A DNA stretch of 40,628 nucleotides, taken from NCBI RefSeq assembly GCF_002929215.1, contig NZ_PJII01000018.1:52405-93032 (forward strand). Direction: 5' to 3'. Below the pieces are notes generated by a model that was not told the origin of the DNA, searched no databases, and saw only the letters and a program-made list of their open reading frames with translations. Shown here one piece after another: positions 1 to 7,812 of the stretch. How positions within the stretch are numbered: the first letter of the stretch is position 1; every line of letters begins with the position of its first letter. A program made the translations under genes and the position numbers. This stretch comes from Arthrobacter sp. ZGTC412 (GTDB taxonomy: Bacteria > Actinomycetota > Actinomycetes > Actinomycetales > Micrococcaceae).

Positions 1-1
1 C

Positions 2-97
2 TGGAAGACGCTCTACCAGAAATGGTTCCCGGGCTCCCCGATGCCCGAGCAGTACCTGCCCAAAGCCGAACAGACCGCAGCAACGGCAAGCAAATAA
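2..97 (+). CDS. C-terminus of a probable ABC solute-binding protein (partial)
   Basis: An open frame enters from the window edge and stops with TAA at 95-97; 31 residues are visible. They include [17 protein letters not shown], which resembles the C-terminal Y-x-KWF region of polar-amino-acid ABC substrate-binding proteins. This would fit the next gene, a fructosamine-6-phosphate deglycase-like protein, because Amadori compounds (sugar-amino acid conjugates) are often imported by amino-acid-type ABC systems. Only the tail is present, so the family call is an inference from one short motif plus context. Confidence 0.4.
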   Translation, partial: WKTLYQKWFPGSPMPEQYLPKAEQTAATASK

Positions 98-172
98 ACC
101 TCAACGCGCCAGGCCGGCCACACACAACCCGGGCGATGCACGCGCCCGTCACACAAAAGTAGAGGAACAAGA

Positions 173-1189
173 ATGACCGACGGCACTTTCACCGGGATAC
201 AGCCAGTCAAAGAAATCCCCGCCAATATTCGGGACTCGCAGGAACACGCCCTGACGCTCTGGCCCGAAATCAGGTCCTACATAGTGGGACTGACTGAGGT
301 CAACAGGGTCTACCTTGTCGGTGCCGGAGGCTCACTTTCAGGCCTGCACGCAGCTCAGTACTTCCTCGACCGGCGGGCCACGACGCCAGTGACGTCCGTG
401 AACTCTGACGAGTTCTACTACCGTGCATCACCCGGAGTGGGGCCAAGCGCCCTCGTTATCGCCTTCTCTGCTGCAGGTATGACGCCCGAAACCGCAAAGG
501 CAGCCTCCTGGGCACAGGAGCGCGGGGCCGCTGTAGTGGCGGTGACCCTGAACGCTGAAGGCACCCTGGCAAAAGCGATCAATACGGCTTTTGTTGCCCG
601 AAACGGGGACGGCAACCAGATCCTGCTGCAACTGCTCGCTCTCGCAATCCTGGAGCGCGAAGGCCAGAACGTGTCCGCGGAGCTCTCAGCTCTGACCGCA
701 CTGCCAGCCGCCACGGAAACTGCCGTCCGCGCGTTCGAGCCCAACGCCGCCAAAATCGCCGAGAACATGAAGGACGTTCCCGTCACATACCTCGTCGCTT
801 CGGGATCACTGCAGGGCATGGCCACCACGTTCACCAGCTGCTTCCTGCAGGAAATGCAATGGATGCACGCGGCAACCCTCAACGCCAACGAATTCTTCCA
901 GGGCCCCTTTGAAGTCTTCGACAAGGAGACCAAAAGCATCCTGTACCTGAGCGAAGACGAAACCCGTCCCATGGCCGAACGCGCCGACCGCTTCCTGGAG
1001 GAGTACAGCGGCGAGACGTTCCGCATCGACAGCCGGGAACTCGAGCTTCCCGGCATTCCGCAAGAACTGCGCGCCTTCATCGCGCCGCTGGTCTTCTACC
1101 CCATTGCGTTCCGGCTCGCAGCCCATTACGCAGCGGTCCGAGGATACTCACTGGAAGGACGCCGCTACATGTGGCAGTTCGCTTACTAG
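173..1189 (+). CDS. SIS-domain sugar-phosphate deglycase, FrlB-like
   Basis: The 338-residue protein has the double SIS (sugar isomerase) fold. The first phosphosugar-binding loop is VGAGGS at residues 49-54, followed by the serine-rich IAFSAAGMTPET segment near 97-107. The second half carries NANEFFQGPFE around 237-247, which matches the active-site region of FrlB/GlmS-like isomerases and places the probable catalytic Glu at 240. FrlB-type enzymes split fructosamine 6-phosphates into glucose 6-phosphate and a free amine or amino acid in the cytoplasm. The ATG at 173 follows AGAGGAAC, a good ribosome binding site. It lies 75 nt after the probable binding-protein gene and is closed by a strong terminator, so it is probably the last gene of an Amadori-compound operon. 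The exact substrate is not shown by sequence; another amino-sugar phosphate is possible. Confidence 0.8.
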   Translation: MTDGTFTGIQPVKEIPANIRDSQEHALTLWPEIRSYIVGLTEVNRVYLVGAGGSLSGLHAAQYFLDRRATTPVTSVNSDEFYYRASPGVGPSALVIAFSAAGMTPETAKAASWAQERGAAVVAVTLNAEGTLAKAINTAFVARNGDGNQILLQLLALAILEREGQNVSAELSALTALPAATETAVRAFEPNAAKIAENMKDVPVTYLVASGSLQGMATTFTSCFLQEMQWMHAATLNANEFFQGPFEVFDKETKSILYLSEDETRPMAERADRFLEEYSGETFRIDSRELELPGIPQELRAFIAPLVFYPIAFRLAAHYAAVRGYSLEGRRYMWQFAY

Positions 1190-1200
1190 GAAGACTGGAT

Positions 1201-1244
1201 GAGGTTGGGAGTGGCTGCGGAGCCCCTCCCAACCTCGTTCTTTT
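1201..1244 (+). terminator. Intrinsic terminator after the deglycase gene
   Basis: A perfect 11-bp inverted repeat pairs 1201-1211 (GAGGTTGGGAG) with 1226-1236. The loop can form a further GGCT/AGCC pairing. The stem is followed by GTTCTTTT. It starts 12 nt after the stop codon of the SIS-domain gene and marks the operon end. Confidence 0.85.
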
Positions 1245-1467
1245 GTCCGTGTCCGGCCTTCGGTGGGCGATACCGTGGTCCCCATCCACTGGCCACGTCA
1301 CTCACAGCCGCTCACTTTGCTGTGTCACCCAAGGTGGTAGGCGACACGCTGCACCCTCAACTCCCCTCGGAAGTCATAACCACATTGACCACATCATCTT
1401 CCGGAAGGCTATCGCTCCCCAGCGCAACCCACCCGATCATGAACGAAGCGGACCGTCACGAACGAGC

Positions 1468-1731
1468 CCCATGGCCAACCTCATGCTCTCCGTCATGGGC
1501 GCGTTCGCTGAATTCGAGCGTTCCCTCATCAGGGAACGCCAGCGGGAAGAAATTGCCCTGGCCAAGCAGCACGGCGCCTACAAAGGGCGGAAAAGGACCC
1601 TCACACCGGAACGAGCCGCCGAACTCGTCCAGCGGGCGGGCAACGGTGTCCCGAAAGCCGTCCTTGCCCGCGACTACGGGATCAGCAGGGAAACGGTATA
1701 CCAATACCTGCGACAGGCCAAAGTGGAGTGA
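1468..1731 (+). pseudogene. Serine recombinase, C-terminal fragment
   Basis: From about 1468 the reading frame encodes PMANLMLSVMGAFAEFERSL and continues to a helix-turn-helix tail (ARDYGISRETVYQYLRQ). This corresponds to the last ~87 residues of the intact resolvase at 24595-25161, with about 11 residue differences. The N-terminal catalytic domain with its active-site serine is absent: the sequence upstream of 1468 does not align with the intact gene. The fragment therefore cannot act as a recombinase. The frame is still open and the HTH intact, so the decay looks like one deletion or recombination event rather than slow erosion. The longer open frame back to 1171 runs through the terminator and is not real. 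Confidence 0.85.
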
Positions 1732-1774
1732 GCCACGCTCCCCTGCCTGCGCCGTCGATGTGCAGAGCCTGGAT

Positions 1775-3007
1775 TCAGGCGAGTTTGGTTACCTGGTACG
1801 TGTGGCCGGCCGCACGGAGCCGCTGTATGAGCACGTTGCCCAGTGCAGTGGCCGGTGTCAGTGACCCTTTCGCGGTCGGCAGCCGGTCACCGTCGAGGGC
1901 AAGAGCGAGTGCAGTCTCCCCTGCCATCACGGCGGTGGCGGCATAGCCGGGATCACCGGGGCCGGCAGCAATCGCCTGGTAACGGTGCCCGTGCTCGGTG
2001 CGGGCGGTCACCTGGGAGTGGAACCAGCCCGCGCGCTGCGTGCTGGTGCTCGGACCCGCACCTGGTGCCGGAAGGCACCGGTCGAGCACCCGCCGGGTCG
2101 GCGGGAACACCATCGCGCCAGTGAATGCCCGGAGCCCGAGCGCCATTGCCCTGGCGATGACCGCTCCTGCCGGTCCGGGGGCCACCCCCATCACCTCCCC
2201 GTACTGAAGGGAGCGGCCGTAGGCCCAGCCCTGCAATGCGTTGCTGCGGCGCACTATCCGGGTGTTGACAGGGGCCATGATGAAAGGCGCGGTCCAGGTG
2301 CCGTCATCGGAACGGCGCACAGGACCGGCGTCAGGAGGCTGTTGTGTCGTCGGCTCCCTTGTCCGGTCGGGGCTCAAAGCGTAGGGGTCCGCGGCTAATG
2401 ACCTCAGGGCGGTGCTTGATCGCATCGCGTCGAGCTGCCCGCGCATCGACTCGAGTGTGCCTCCGCTGATACCAGCCTTGGCCGTAGCAACGAGTTGGAC
2501 CTCGACCAAACCGCCGGCGCCGTCGGCTTCTGCCGTCTGATGAAGCAGCAGTACGGCGAGGTCGGACGGCACGGAGTCGTAGCCGCAGGAGTGCACGATC
2601 CGGGCCCCGCTCGTCCTGGCCGGAGCGTCGTAGCGATCGATCGCCTCCCGGATGAAGGACACCTCACCCGTGAGGTCGGCGTAGTGGGTACCGGCCCGTG
2701 CGCAGGCGTCGACGACAGGTAGTCCGTGTTTCGCGTATGGACCGACGGTTGTGAAGAGCACGCGTGTGCCCGCTGCCAGTGCGGCGATCGAGTCCGCGTC
2801 CTCCGAGTCGGCTTCGATGAGGGCCCATCCGTGCGCCGCGACCGGCAACTGCGACCGAACCGCCCCGAGCCTGGACCTCGACCGGCCCGCGAGTCCGACC
2901 CGCATACCGGCCGGTGCATGCTCCGCGACGTAGCCGGCGATCAGTCGGCCAACGAAACCCGTCGCTCCGTAGAGAACGAGGTCATGTTCCCGAGATGAGT
3001 TTTCCAT
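1775..3007 (-). CDS. Saccharopine dehydrogenase-like NAD(P)-binding oxidoreductase
   Basis: The 410-residue protein begins with a Rossmann nucleotide-binding segment: LVLYGATGFVGRLIAGYV near residues 11-28, followed by an AGRSRSRLGAVRSQL helix. This is the pattern of the saccharopine dehydrogenase NADP-binding family and of actinobacterial 'trans-acting enoyl reductase' proteins. The middle part contains HSCGYDSVPSDL, another hallmark of that group. The C-terminal half is variable in the family and gives no substrate. The protein is probably a cytoplasmic or membrane-associated reductase acting on a lipid or other hydrophobic substrate; true saccharopine activity is not implied. The ATG lies at 3007. 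It is a stand-alone gene with a recombinase fragment on one side and a repeat-rich non-coding block on the other. Confidence 0.75.
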   Translation of the reverse strand: MENSSREHDLVLYGATGFVGRLIAGYVAEHAPAGMRVGLAGRSRSRLGAVRSQLPVAAHGWALIEADSEDADSIAALAAGTRVLFTTVGPYAKHGLPVVDACARAGTHYADLTGEVSFIREAIDRYDAPARTSGARIVHSCGYDSVPSDLAVLLLHQTAEADGAGGLVEVQLVATAKAGISGGTLESMRGQLDAMRSSTALRSLAADPYALSPDRTREPTTQQPPDAGPVRRSDDGTWTAPFIMAPVNTRIVRRSNALQGWAYGRSLQYGEVMGVAPGPAGAVIARAMALGLRAFTGAMVFPPTRRVLDRCLPAPGAGPSTSTQRAGWFHSQVTARTEHGHRYQAIAAGPGDPGYAATAVMAGETALALALDGDRLPTAKGSLTPATALGNVLIQRLRAAGHTYQVTKLA

Positions 3008-3111
3008 AACCGCAGCCTTTCACAGCGGCAACTCCAAACTGACCCACGGCTCTGTTGCCTTGGTCCTCGGAACAACCGGACCTGATCTACGTTCGAACGA
3101 GAAGTCCGGTC

Positions 3112-3321
3112 CGCCCGCCCACAGCCGGGGACAATTCTCCTAGGTTATCCACCGCTACTGCTGCCACGGAGCTACCCCGGGCTCCTACTTCCAGCCGTGG
3201 ATAACCTGAATTGACCCCAGCCATGGACGGGTAAGAGTCGCCACCAGTTCCGGCCGCCTGATCAGCAAAGCGCGGGTCTGCCCGGTGGAAGCAGGCTGAC
3301 GGAATATCCGTTATCGGCGTT
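3112..3321 (+). repeat. Hairpin repeat ending in a dif-like site, copy A
   Basis: About 210 nt match, in reverse complement, 3759-3943 and, in direct orientation, about 33112-33301. Each copy begins near GGGGACAATT, carries an inverted pair of TTATCCAC sequences, continues through GAATTGACCCC and ends in the 28-nt dif-like site. Here AGGTTATCCAC at 3142-3152 pairs perfectly with 3197-3207. TTATCCAC also resembles a DnaA box lacking its last base. Open frames crossing it exist on both strands but have no family likeness, so it is treated as non-coding. Confidence 0.85.
3294..3321 (+). other. dif-like 28-nt site A
   Basis: Left arm GGCTGACGGAA, six-nt centre TATCCG, right arm TTATCGGCGTT. The 11-6-11 layout and the arms resemble XerC/XerD recombination sites: on the other strand the right arm reads AACGCCGATAA. 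The orientation is called plus when TTATCGG is read on this strand. Part of a seven-member family in this window. Confidence 0.7.
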
Positions 3322-3758
3322 CGAAAATCGGTGGGGGGAGAGCCTTCGACAAGAGCCTGCAAGTAAGCAGCGTCGCCCCTTTTGCACAGCCCAACCGGCA
3401 GCGCATCGGTTCCTTCCTGCTGCTCACTTTTAGGGCTTCGGGAGAATCTGAGTCCTATGGGTCGAGGAGATGGCCGTGTGGGTCGCACCGGGCAGATTTG
3501 GTCATATTTAGGAGACGGTCCCTGAGGCCGTGATACCGCACCCGAAGGCGTGCGGTTACCTTTCAGCGGGGAAAATGAAGGGAAATTAATAGTTCGCATC
3601 TAGCGAGCGGCACTCTACCGGCGTCACATGAGGAACGAGCGCGCCAACCGCTGATCCTCAATGGTGTGGGCCACAAACGCCACCAGTCCCCATACGTTGA
3701 AGGGTTGGATTATCCCGCCGTCGGCCAACTTCTAGGGCCGCTCCCCTGCCCAGTTTGG
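3322..3758. other. Gene-free segment between two inverted dif-like sites
   Basis: No convincing gene is present. Both ends, read outward from the flanking sites A and B, begin with similar AAAA/AAAC-then-G-rich sequences (for example CGAAAATCGGTGGGGGGAG on the left). These resemble the block beside sites D and E. The segment looks like two abutting element ends or a deleted element whose cargo is lost. Confidence 0.45.
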
Positions 3759-3786
3759 ATCGCCGATAACGGATATTCCGTCAACC
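3759..3786 (-). other. dif-like 28-nt site B
   Basis: Read on the minus strand: left arm GGTTGACGGAA, centre TATCCG, right arm TTATCGGCGAT. It differs from site A at two positions only. It is in inverted orientation to site A and in direct orientation with site D at 4902. Confidence 0.7.
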
Positions 3787-3943
3787 CGGCTCGGCTCGGA
3801 CAAGCTCGCTCCGGTGACTCTGATCTGTCCATGGCTGGGGTCAATTCGGGTTATCCACGGCTGGAAGTAGGAGCCGTTGGGGTAGCTCCCTGGCAGCAGT
3901 AGCGGTGGATAACCCCTGAGAATTGTCCCCGGGTGTGGGCGGT
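3759..3943 (-). repeat. Hairpin repeat ending in a dif-like site, copy B
   Basis: Reverse-complement copy of the repeat at 3112-3321, about 25 nt shorter in its middle. The inverted TTATCCAC pair is intact: GGGTTATCCAC at 3848-3858 pairs with 3905-3915. The dif-like site lies at its low-coordinate end. This repeat forms one end of the segment that holds the DinB/pentapeptide gene. Confidence 0.85.
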
Positions 3944-3990
3944 GACGGTTTCTCCGTGGATCGCTCATCAAGCCGCCCGGCTGGCTGCCT

Positions 3991-4728
3991 CTAGCTCGGA
4001 CGAATACGAGCGAGATCCCGCCGGATGTATCGCAGATGCGCCCATTCCTCCTCCAGGATCACGCGAATGCAGTCGCCGACGCTGGGACGCCAGTCACCGC
4101 CACCCCACGGGTCCTCGCGTTCCTCCGCGAGTAAATCCGCCGTCACCGTGGACAGGAAACCCGCTACCTGTCGTTGTCGCTCTGCCCGAACCGCGAGGAT
4201 CTCCTCGTACGCCGGCGGGTCCACCCGGAAGATCGACATGTCAAAGCCCATCTCGCCGGCACCGGTGAAAATCTGCCCGATCTCGTGGAACGGCTGCTCC
4301 TTCCGCAGGATCCCGCCGCGAAGCCAGGCATCGGTCGCCAGGATGAGATGCCGCAGGGTCTGAGACAAAGACCACTCGTCCTCTACATGCGCGTCCACTA
4401 GGTCCAGCGGCGTACCCGTCACCGTCTCCTGCCACGCGGACTGCACAACGCTCCACCCCTCACGCAGGCCTTCAGGCGTCTGCGCCTTCTGCAGCTCGCG
4501 GCCTGGGAACTGCCGGTTAAGCTCGGCGTCCACGAGCGGCACGACGTCGACCCCGTTGACGAAGAGGCTGCCGAAAAACAGGTCGTGGCTGTCGATATCG
4601 AGCCCGTCCACGTCGACGCCTCGCATCGATACACCGCTGACATCGGAGAACCGCAGGGTGGCGCCCTTGAAACTCGCCTTAACGAAGGTCGCGCCTTCGA
4701 ACTCCTTCGTGCCGAAATAGGTCGTCAT
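3991..4728 (-). CDS. Pentapeptide-repeat / DinB-like fusion protein
   Basis: About 245 residues from ATG 4728. The N-terminal 60 residues have the A(D/N)LXX-like rhythm of pentapeptide repeats (FEGATFVKASFKGATLRFSD). The rest resembles the DinB four-helix metal-binding superfamily, with conserved-looking histidines in the segments LSQTLRHLILATDAW and EEEWAHLRYIRRDL. DinB-like proteins include thiol-dependent S-transferases and uncharacterised stress proteins; no specific substrate can be named. A longer frame allows a GTG start at 4764, but only the ATG at 4728 is preceded by a purine-rich ATGGGG sequence. It is the only gene between two dif-like sites in direct orientation (B and D), so it may be cargo of a mobile cassette. 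Confidence 0.75.
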   Translation of the reverse strand: MTTYFGTKEFEGATFVKASFKGATLRFSDVSGVSMRGVDVDGLDIDSHDLFFGSLFVNGVDVVPLVDAELNRQFPGRELQKAQTPEGLREGWSVVQSAWQETVTGTPLDLVDAHVEDEWSLSQTLRHLILATDAWLRGGILRKEQPFHEIGQIFTGAGEMGFDMSIFRVDPPAYEEILAVRAERQRQVAGFLSTVTADLLAEEREDPWGGGDWRPSVGDCIRVILEEEWAHLRYIRRDLARIRPS

Positions 4729-4870
4729 CGCCCCATTATCCGGTGCCGAGGCGTTAAGAGCCACGCCAGAAAACCACCACCGCTTTAGGGCAGTCCCACG
4801 GGCCTCGAACCGATGGGGAGGTTGACCGCCCGGAGCACGTTAGGGATCCCTCCGTGACGTTAAACAGGCC

Positions 4871-4893
4871 CCTTTTGCAGGCACTCCCCCGCC
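4871..4893 (-). repeat. 23-nt end block beside site D
   Basis: On the minus strand this block begins GGCGGGGGAG and is identical over 23 nt to 27831-27853, which sits at the same distance from site E. It lies just inside the right arm of the dif-like site in both places. It looks like a conserved element end rather than chance, because the sequences on either side of it differ. Confidence 0.75.
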
Positions 4894-4901
4894 TGTTTTC
4901 A

Positions 4902-4929
4902 AACGCCGATAACCGACGTTATGTAAAGC
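4902..4929 (-). other. dif-like 28-nt site D
   Basis: Read on the minus strand: left arm GCTTTACATAA, centre CGTCGG, right arm TTATCGGCGTT. Read on the plus strand it is AACGCCGATAA, six nt, TTATGTAAAGC. Of all copies this looks most like a classical dif site, with CGATAA and TTATGT flanking the six-nt centre. Confidence 0.75.
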
Positions 4930-5347
4930 TAGCGTCTGGAAGGGGGCAGATGAAGCCCTTTGATGGCGCATATCAGCTTGCCCGTTTTGAATCCGTACTC
5001 ACTCGCCAAGTCTGGGGAGGGCTCAAGTGCGGAGTTGACGTTCGAGCCATATGGGTGATGGCTTGTGCATGCGAGTTGCTGCGGTTTCCGTGCTGAATGC
5101 CGTGGTGTTGTTGTCGGTGGACTCGGAGTCGTAGACGAAGGTTGTTGTGCCGCGTATCGCTCCATAGAAGTCGAAAAGCGGCGGGGAGTGGTCCCAAGAG
5201 GGGCTGTGCGGGGACATCCGGCCAGGATGTTACTTTGAGCTGAGTTTCCCGCCTCTGGCGGCGGCCGGCGGCGCGTTCTTGGCGAAACGTCCCCGGGGTC
5301 CCGTCCTTCACGCTCATCCGCGGCCGGCCGATGAAGCCCGCTCAGAG
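4930..5347. other. No intact gene
   Basis: Apart from the short minus-strand remnant at 5023-5200, I see no supported gene or RNA between site D and the end of galM. Other open frames are short and unlike known families. Confidence 0.5.
5023..5200 (-). pseudogene. Possible C-terminal remnant of an NAD(P)H oxidoreductase
   Basis: The minus-strand frame encodes DFYGAIRGTTTFVYDSES. It aligns with DYCGSQRGVTAFVYESE near the C-terminus of the intact flavodoxin-fold oxidoreductase at 15078-15782. The rest of that family, including the FMN-binding N-terminus, is missing. The likeness is short, so this is a tentative remnant. Confidence 0.35.
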
Positions 5348-6256
5348 CTAAAGAGCGGCGATGGTCCAGCCCGTGCTGTGCGACTCCCCCGGTTCGAGGA
5401 CCACGAGGTCCTCGCCGGTGTTAAAGGCCTCCGGCGGGCATGTCATGGGCTCGACGGCAAGCCCGAGCCGGGTGCTCTCTGGTTTTCTCGGAAGGTCCGC
5501 TGTGTGGATCTGCACCCAAGGGCAGCTCGCGTCCCACACCATCGCTGTGCCGGTCCCGAGGGCGGGATCGGTGACCCGGACTGTGGCGCGGCCGTCGCGA
5601 TCCAGGGTGAGGCCCGTGAAGGCGTGGTCGATTTGCACATCACCGATCGCACGCGCCGAGCGGAAGTCGAAGGGAGTACCGGCGACTGATTCCTTGGCTA
5701 CGGGCAGCAGACGGTCGGGAGTTACGGTCAGGACCGTTGAGGCCGGCAGCTCGAGCACCCACTCGTCCAGCGGCGACGGCCCGCCCACCAGGTACGGGTG
5801 AGGGCAGACGCCGTAGGGCGCGCGCCGCGCGCCGATATTAGATGCTGCTACATCTGTCCTGAAGCCCTGCCCGTCGAGGCTGAACCGCACTTGGAGGGAG
5901 AGCTCAAAGGGGTAGGCCGCCGTAGGCTCGATGGTGCAGGCCAGTTCAAGCGTGCTCGGGGTGTGCTTCACGAGTGTCCAAGGGATGCCGAACACGAGCC
6001 CGTGCAGTGCGGCGCCCCGCTCCGGCTCATTGACGGGAAGCTGGTAGTCCTCCCCGTCGAACGTATAGCGCCCATCGGCGATGCGGTTGGGCCACGGAGC
6101 CACAAAGGCGCCACGGAAGTTGGGCATTTCCTCGTCGGAACCGAAGCCCACTACGAGCGGCCGCCCCTCGTGAGTCAGTTCGCGGACAGTGGCCCCGAAA
6201 CCGAGGACGACGGCCGTGTAGCCGCCGCCCTCGATCCTGTATTCGCGGTGGTTCAT
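5348..6256 (-). CDS. galM: Aldose 1-epimerase (mutarotase)
   Basis: About 302 residues from ATG 6256. GalM-type epimerases interconvert the alpha and beta anomers of free sugars in the cytoplasm. Family signs are the N-terminal GATVRELTHEGRPLVVGF, the VAPWPNRIADGRY segment, the first active-site His in ALHGLVFGIPW (about residue 85), PHPYLVGG in the middle and the Glu-containing AVEPMTCPPEAFNTG near the C-terminus. The ATG overlaps the TGA of the arabinofuranosidase gene (ATGA), which indicates translational coupling. An upstream in-frame ATG at 6277 lies within that gene and is less likely. As the last gene of the arabinose operon it probably supplies the L-arabinose anomer used by the next catabolic enzyme. 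Confidence 0.88.
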   Translation of the reverse strand: MNHREYRIEGGGYTAVVLGFGATVRELTHEGRPLVVGFGSDEEMPNFRGAFVAPWPNRIADGRYTFDGEDYQLPVNEPERGAALHGLVFGIPWTLVKHTPSTLELACTIEPTAAYPFELSLQVRFSLDGQGFRTDVAASNIGARRAPYGVCPHPYLVGGPSPLDEWVLELPASTVLTVTPDRLLPVAKESVAGTPFDFRSARAIGDVQIDHAFTGLTLDRDGRATVRVTDPALGTGTAMVWDASCPWVQIHTADLPRKPESTRLGLAVEPMTCPPEAFNTGEDLVVLEPGESHSTGWTIAAL

Positions 6257-7764
6257 GCGAGGGAAACGGCCGTCCATGACACGGGAGGAAGGGTAATAGT
6301 GACTGCACCACCGTCCAGGGAGGCGGAGGTGTTGGGCTTCATGGTCACGCGCTCGGGCTCCTCGAGGGTGTTCTTCGCATACACGTCCGTATCGAACAGC
6401 GACTGCGCCTCGACGGAGCTGTACCCGTTGAGCGCTGCAATATCGATGGTCACGGTGGTCTCTTCGGTCTGGGACCGATTGACGAGGAAGACGGCGGTCG
6501 CACCCGTTTCTTCGTCGTGCGTGGCTACAGCGTCGACGAGCGGCACAGCACCGTACTCGCTGGTCTCGTACGTCCCGGCGTCGAGCTTGAGTTCAAGTAC
6601 CGAGCCCTGGGCGAGCTTCGACGTGATCGAGAACGGGAAGAACGTGGTCTGGCGCCATGCCGGGCCGCCCGGCTCCGTCATGATGGGCGCGATAACATTG
6701 ACGAGCTGCGCCAGCGACGCCGAGGTGACGCGGTCAGAGTGCTTCAGCAGCGAGATCATGAGGTTGCCGAATACGACGGCGTCCGCCACCGAGTAGCAGT
6801 CCTCGAGCAGGCGCGGAGCCACCGGCCAATTGTCGAGTCCCTCAATCTTGTCGACGTTCTCGAAGCGGCTGATGTACCAGACGTTCCACTCGTCAAAGGA
6901 GATATTAATGGTCTTCGAGCTCCCGCGTACGGCCTTCACATGGTCGGCGGTCGCCACGACGGACTCGATGAAGTGGTCCATGTCGACGGCGGATGCGAGG
7001 AATGACCCAAGGTCACCGTTCTTCTCCTCGTAGTAAGCGTGGCAGGAGATGTAGTCGACGACGTCATAGGTGTGGGTGAGCACCACGCGCTCCCACTCGC
7101 CGAACGTTGGCATGTGGGCGCTCGAGGAACCACATGCCACGAGCTCGATCGACGGGTCCAACTGGCGCATTGCCCGCCCCGTAATGGCCGCGAGCTTACC
7201 GTAGTCCTCGGCTGAGCGGTGCCCGATCTGCCAGGGGCCGTCCATCTCGTTGCCCAGGCACCAGATCTTGACGCCGAAAGGGTCGGGGTGGCCGTTGGCC
7301 ATGCGCCGGTCGGCGAGGGCTGTACCCTTGGGCAGGTTCGAGTATTCAAGAAGCTGGAGCGCTTCGGTGGTTCCCCTCGTTCCGAGGTTCACGGCCAGCA
7401 TGAGATCGCTGTCCACCTTCTGCAGCCAGGAGGCGAACTCGTGCATGCCCACCTGGTTGGTTTCGGTGGAGTGCCAGGCGAGATCCAGGCGGGTCGGGCG
7501 CTCCTCGCGCGGTCCCACGCTGTCTTCCCAGCAGAACCCGGAGACGAAGTTGCCGCCGGGATAGCGGATGGTGGAGACGCCCATCTCCTTCACGAGTTCG
7601 ATGACGTCCTGGCGGAAACCTTCGTTATCGGCGCTCTCGTGGCCGGGCTCGTAGATGCCGTCGTAGACGTGGCGGCCAAGGTGTTCGACGAACCCGCCGA
7701 AGATGTTGCGGTTGATCGGCCCGACCGTGAAGTGGGGGTCGAGCGTGAGGCGTGCGTTCTGCAT
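6253..7764 (-). CDS. abfA: Alpha-L-arabinofuranosidase, GH51
   Basis: The 503-residue protein is a typical GH51 enzyme, which releases terminal L-arabinofuranose from arabinan and arabinoxylan fragments. The N-terminal FGGFVEHLGRHVYDGIYEPG and IRYPGGNFVSGFCWEDSVGP motifs are diagnostic. The acid/base Glu lies in WCLGNEMDGPWQ (about residue 173) and the nucleophile Glu in FDEWNVWY (about 292). There is no signal peptide, so it acts inside the cell on imported oligosaccharides. This fits the binding-protein-dependent importer encoded just upstream in the same operon. The ATG at 7764 is preceded by AGAAAG; an adjacent TTG at 7767 is less likely. It follows the permease gene by about 45 nt. Confidence 0.95.
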   Translation of the reverse strand: MQNARLTLDPHFTVGPINRNIFGGFVEHLGRHVYDGIYEPGHESADNEGFRQDVIELVKEMGVSTIRYPGGNFVSGFCWEDSVGPREERPTRLDLAWHSTETNQVGMHEFASWLQKVDSDLMLAVNLGTRGTTEALQLLEYSNLPKGTALADRRMANGHPDPFGVKIWCLGNEMDGPWQIGHRSAEDYGKLAAITGRAMRQLDPSIELVACGSSSAHMPTFGEWERVVLTHTYDVVDYISCHAYYEEKNGDLGSFLASAVDMDHFIESVVATADHVKAVRGSSKTINISFDEWNVWYISRFENVDKIEGLDNWPVAPRLLEDCYSVADAVVFGNLMISLLKHSDRVTSASLAQLVNVIAPIMTEPGGPAWRQTTFFPFSITSKLAQGSVLELKLDAGTYETSEYGAVPLVDAVATHDEETGATAVFLVNRSQTEETTVTIDIAALNGYSSVEAQSLFDTDVYAKNTLEEPERVTMKPNTSASLDGGAVTITLPPVSWTAVSLA

Positions 7765-7812
7765 CAAATTACTTTCTGTACGTGGTGGCGTGGGCCGGCA
7801 GCGGTTTGGGGG

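Noticed and set aside
418-1080. 220-codon minus-strand open frame within the SIS-domain gene
   Set aside because: A shadow frame produced by high GC content, with serine/arginine-rich random composition. The plus strand encodes a clear SIS protein.
3087-3599. 170-codon open frame on the minus strand across repeat A, and a similar one at 32971-33465
   Set aside because: They share residues only because the hairpin repeat is shared. There is no domain likeness and the copy at B does not keep the frame, so the repeat is non-coding.
7615-7650. TTATCGGCG match inside the arabinofuranosidase gene
   Set aside because: Only the right arm matches. No TTGAC-type left arm lies at the right distance, and the sequence is constrained by coding.
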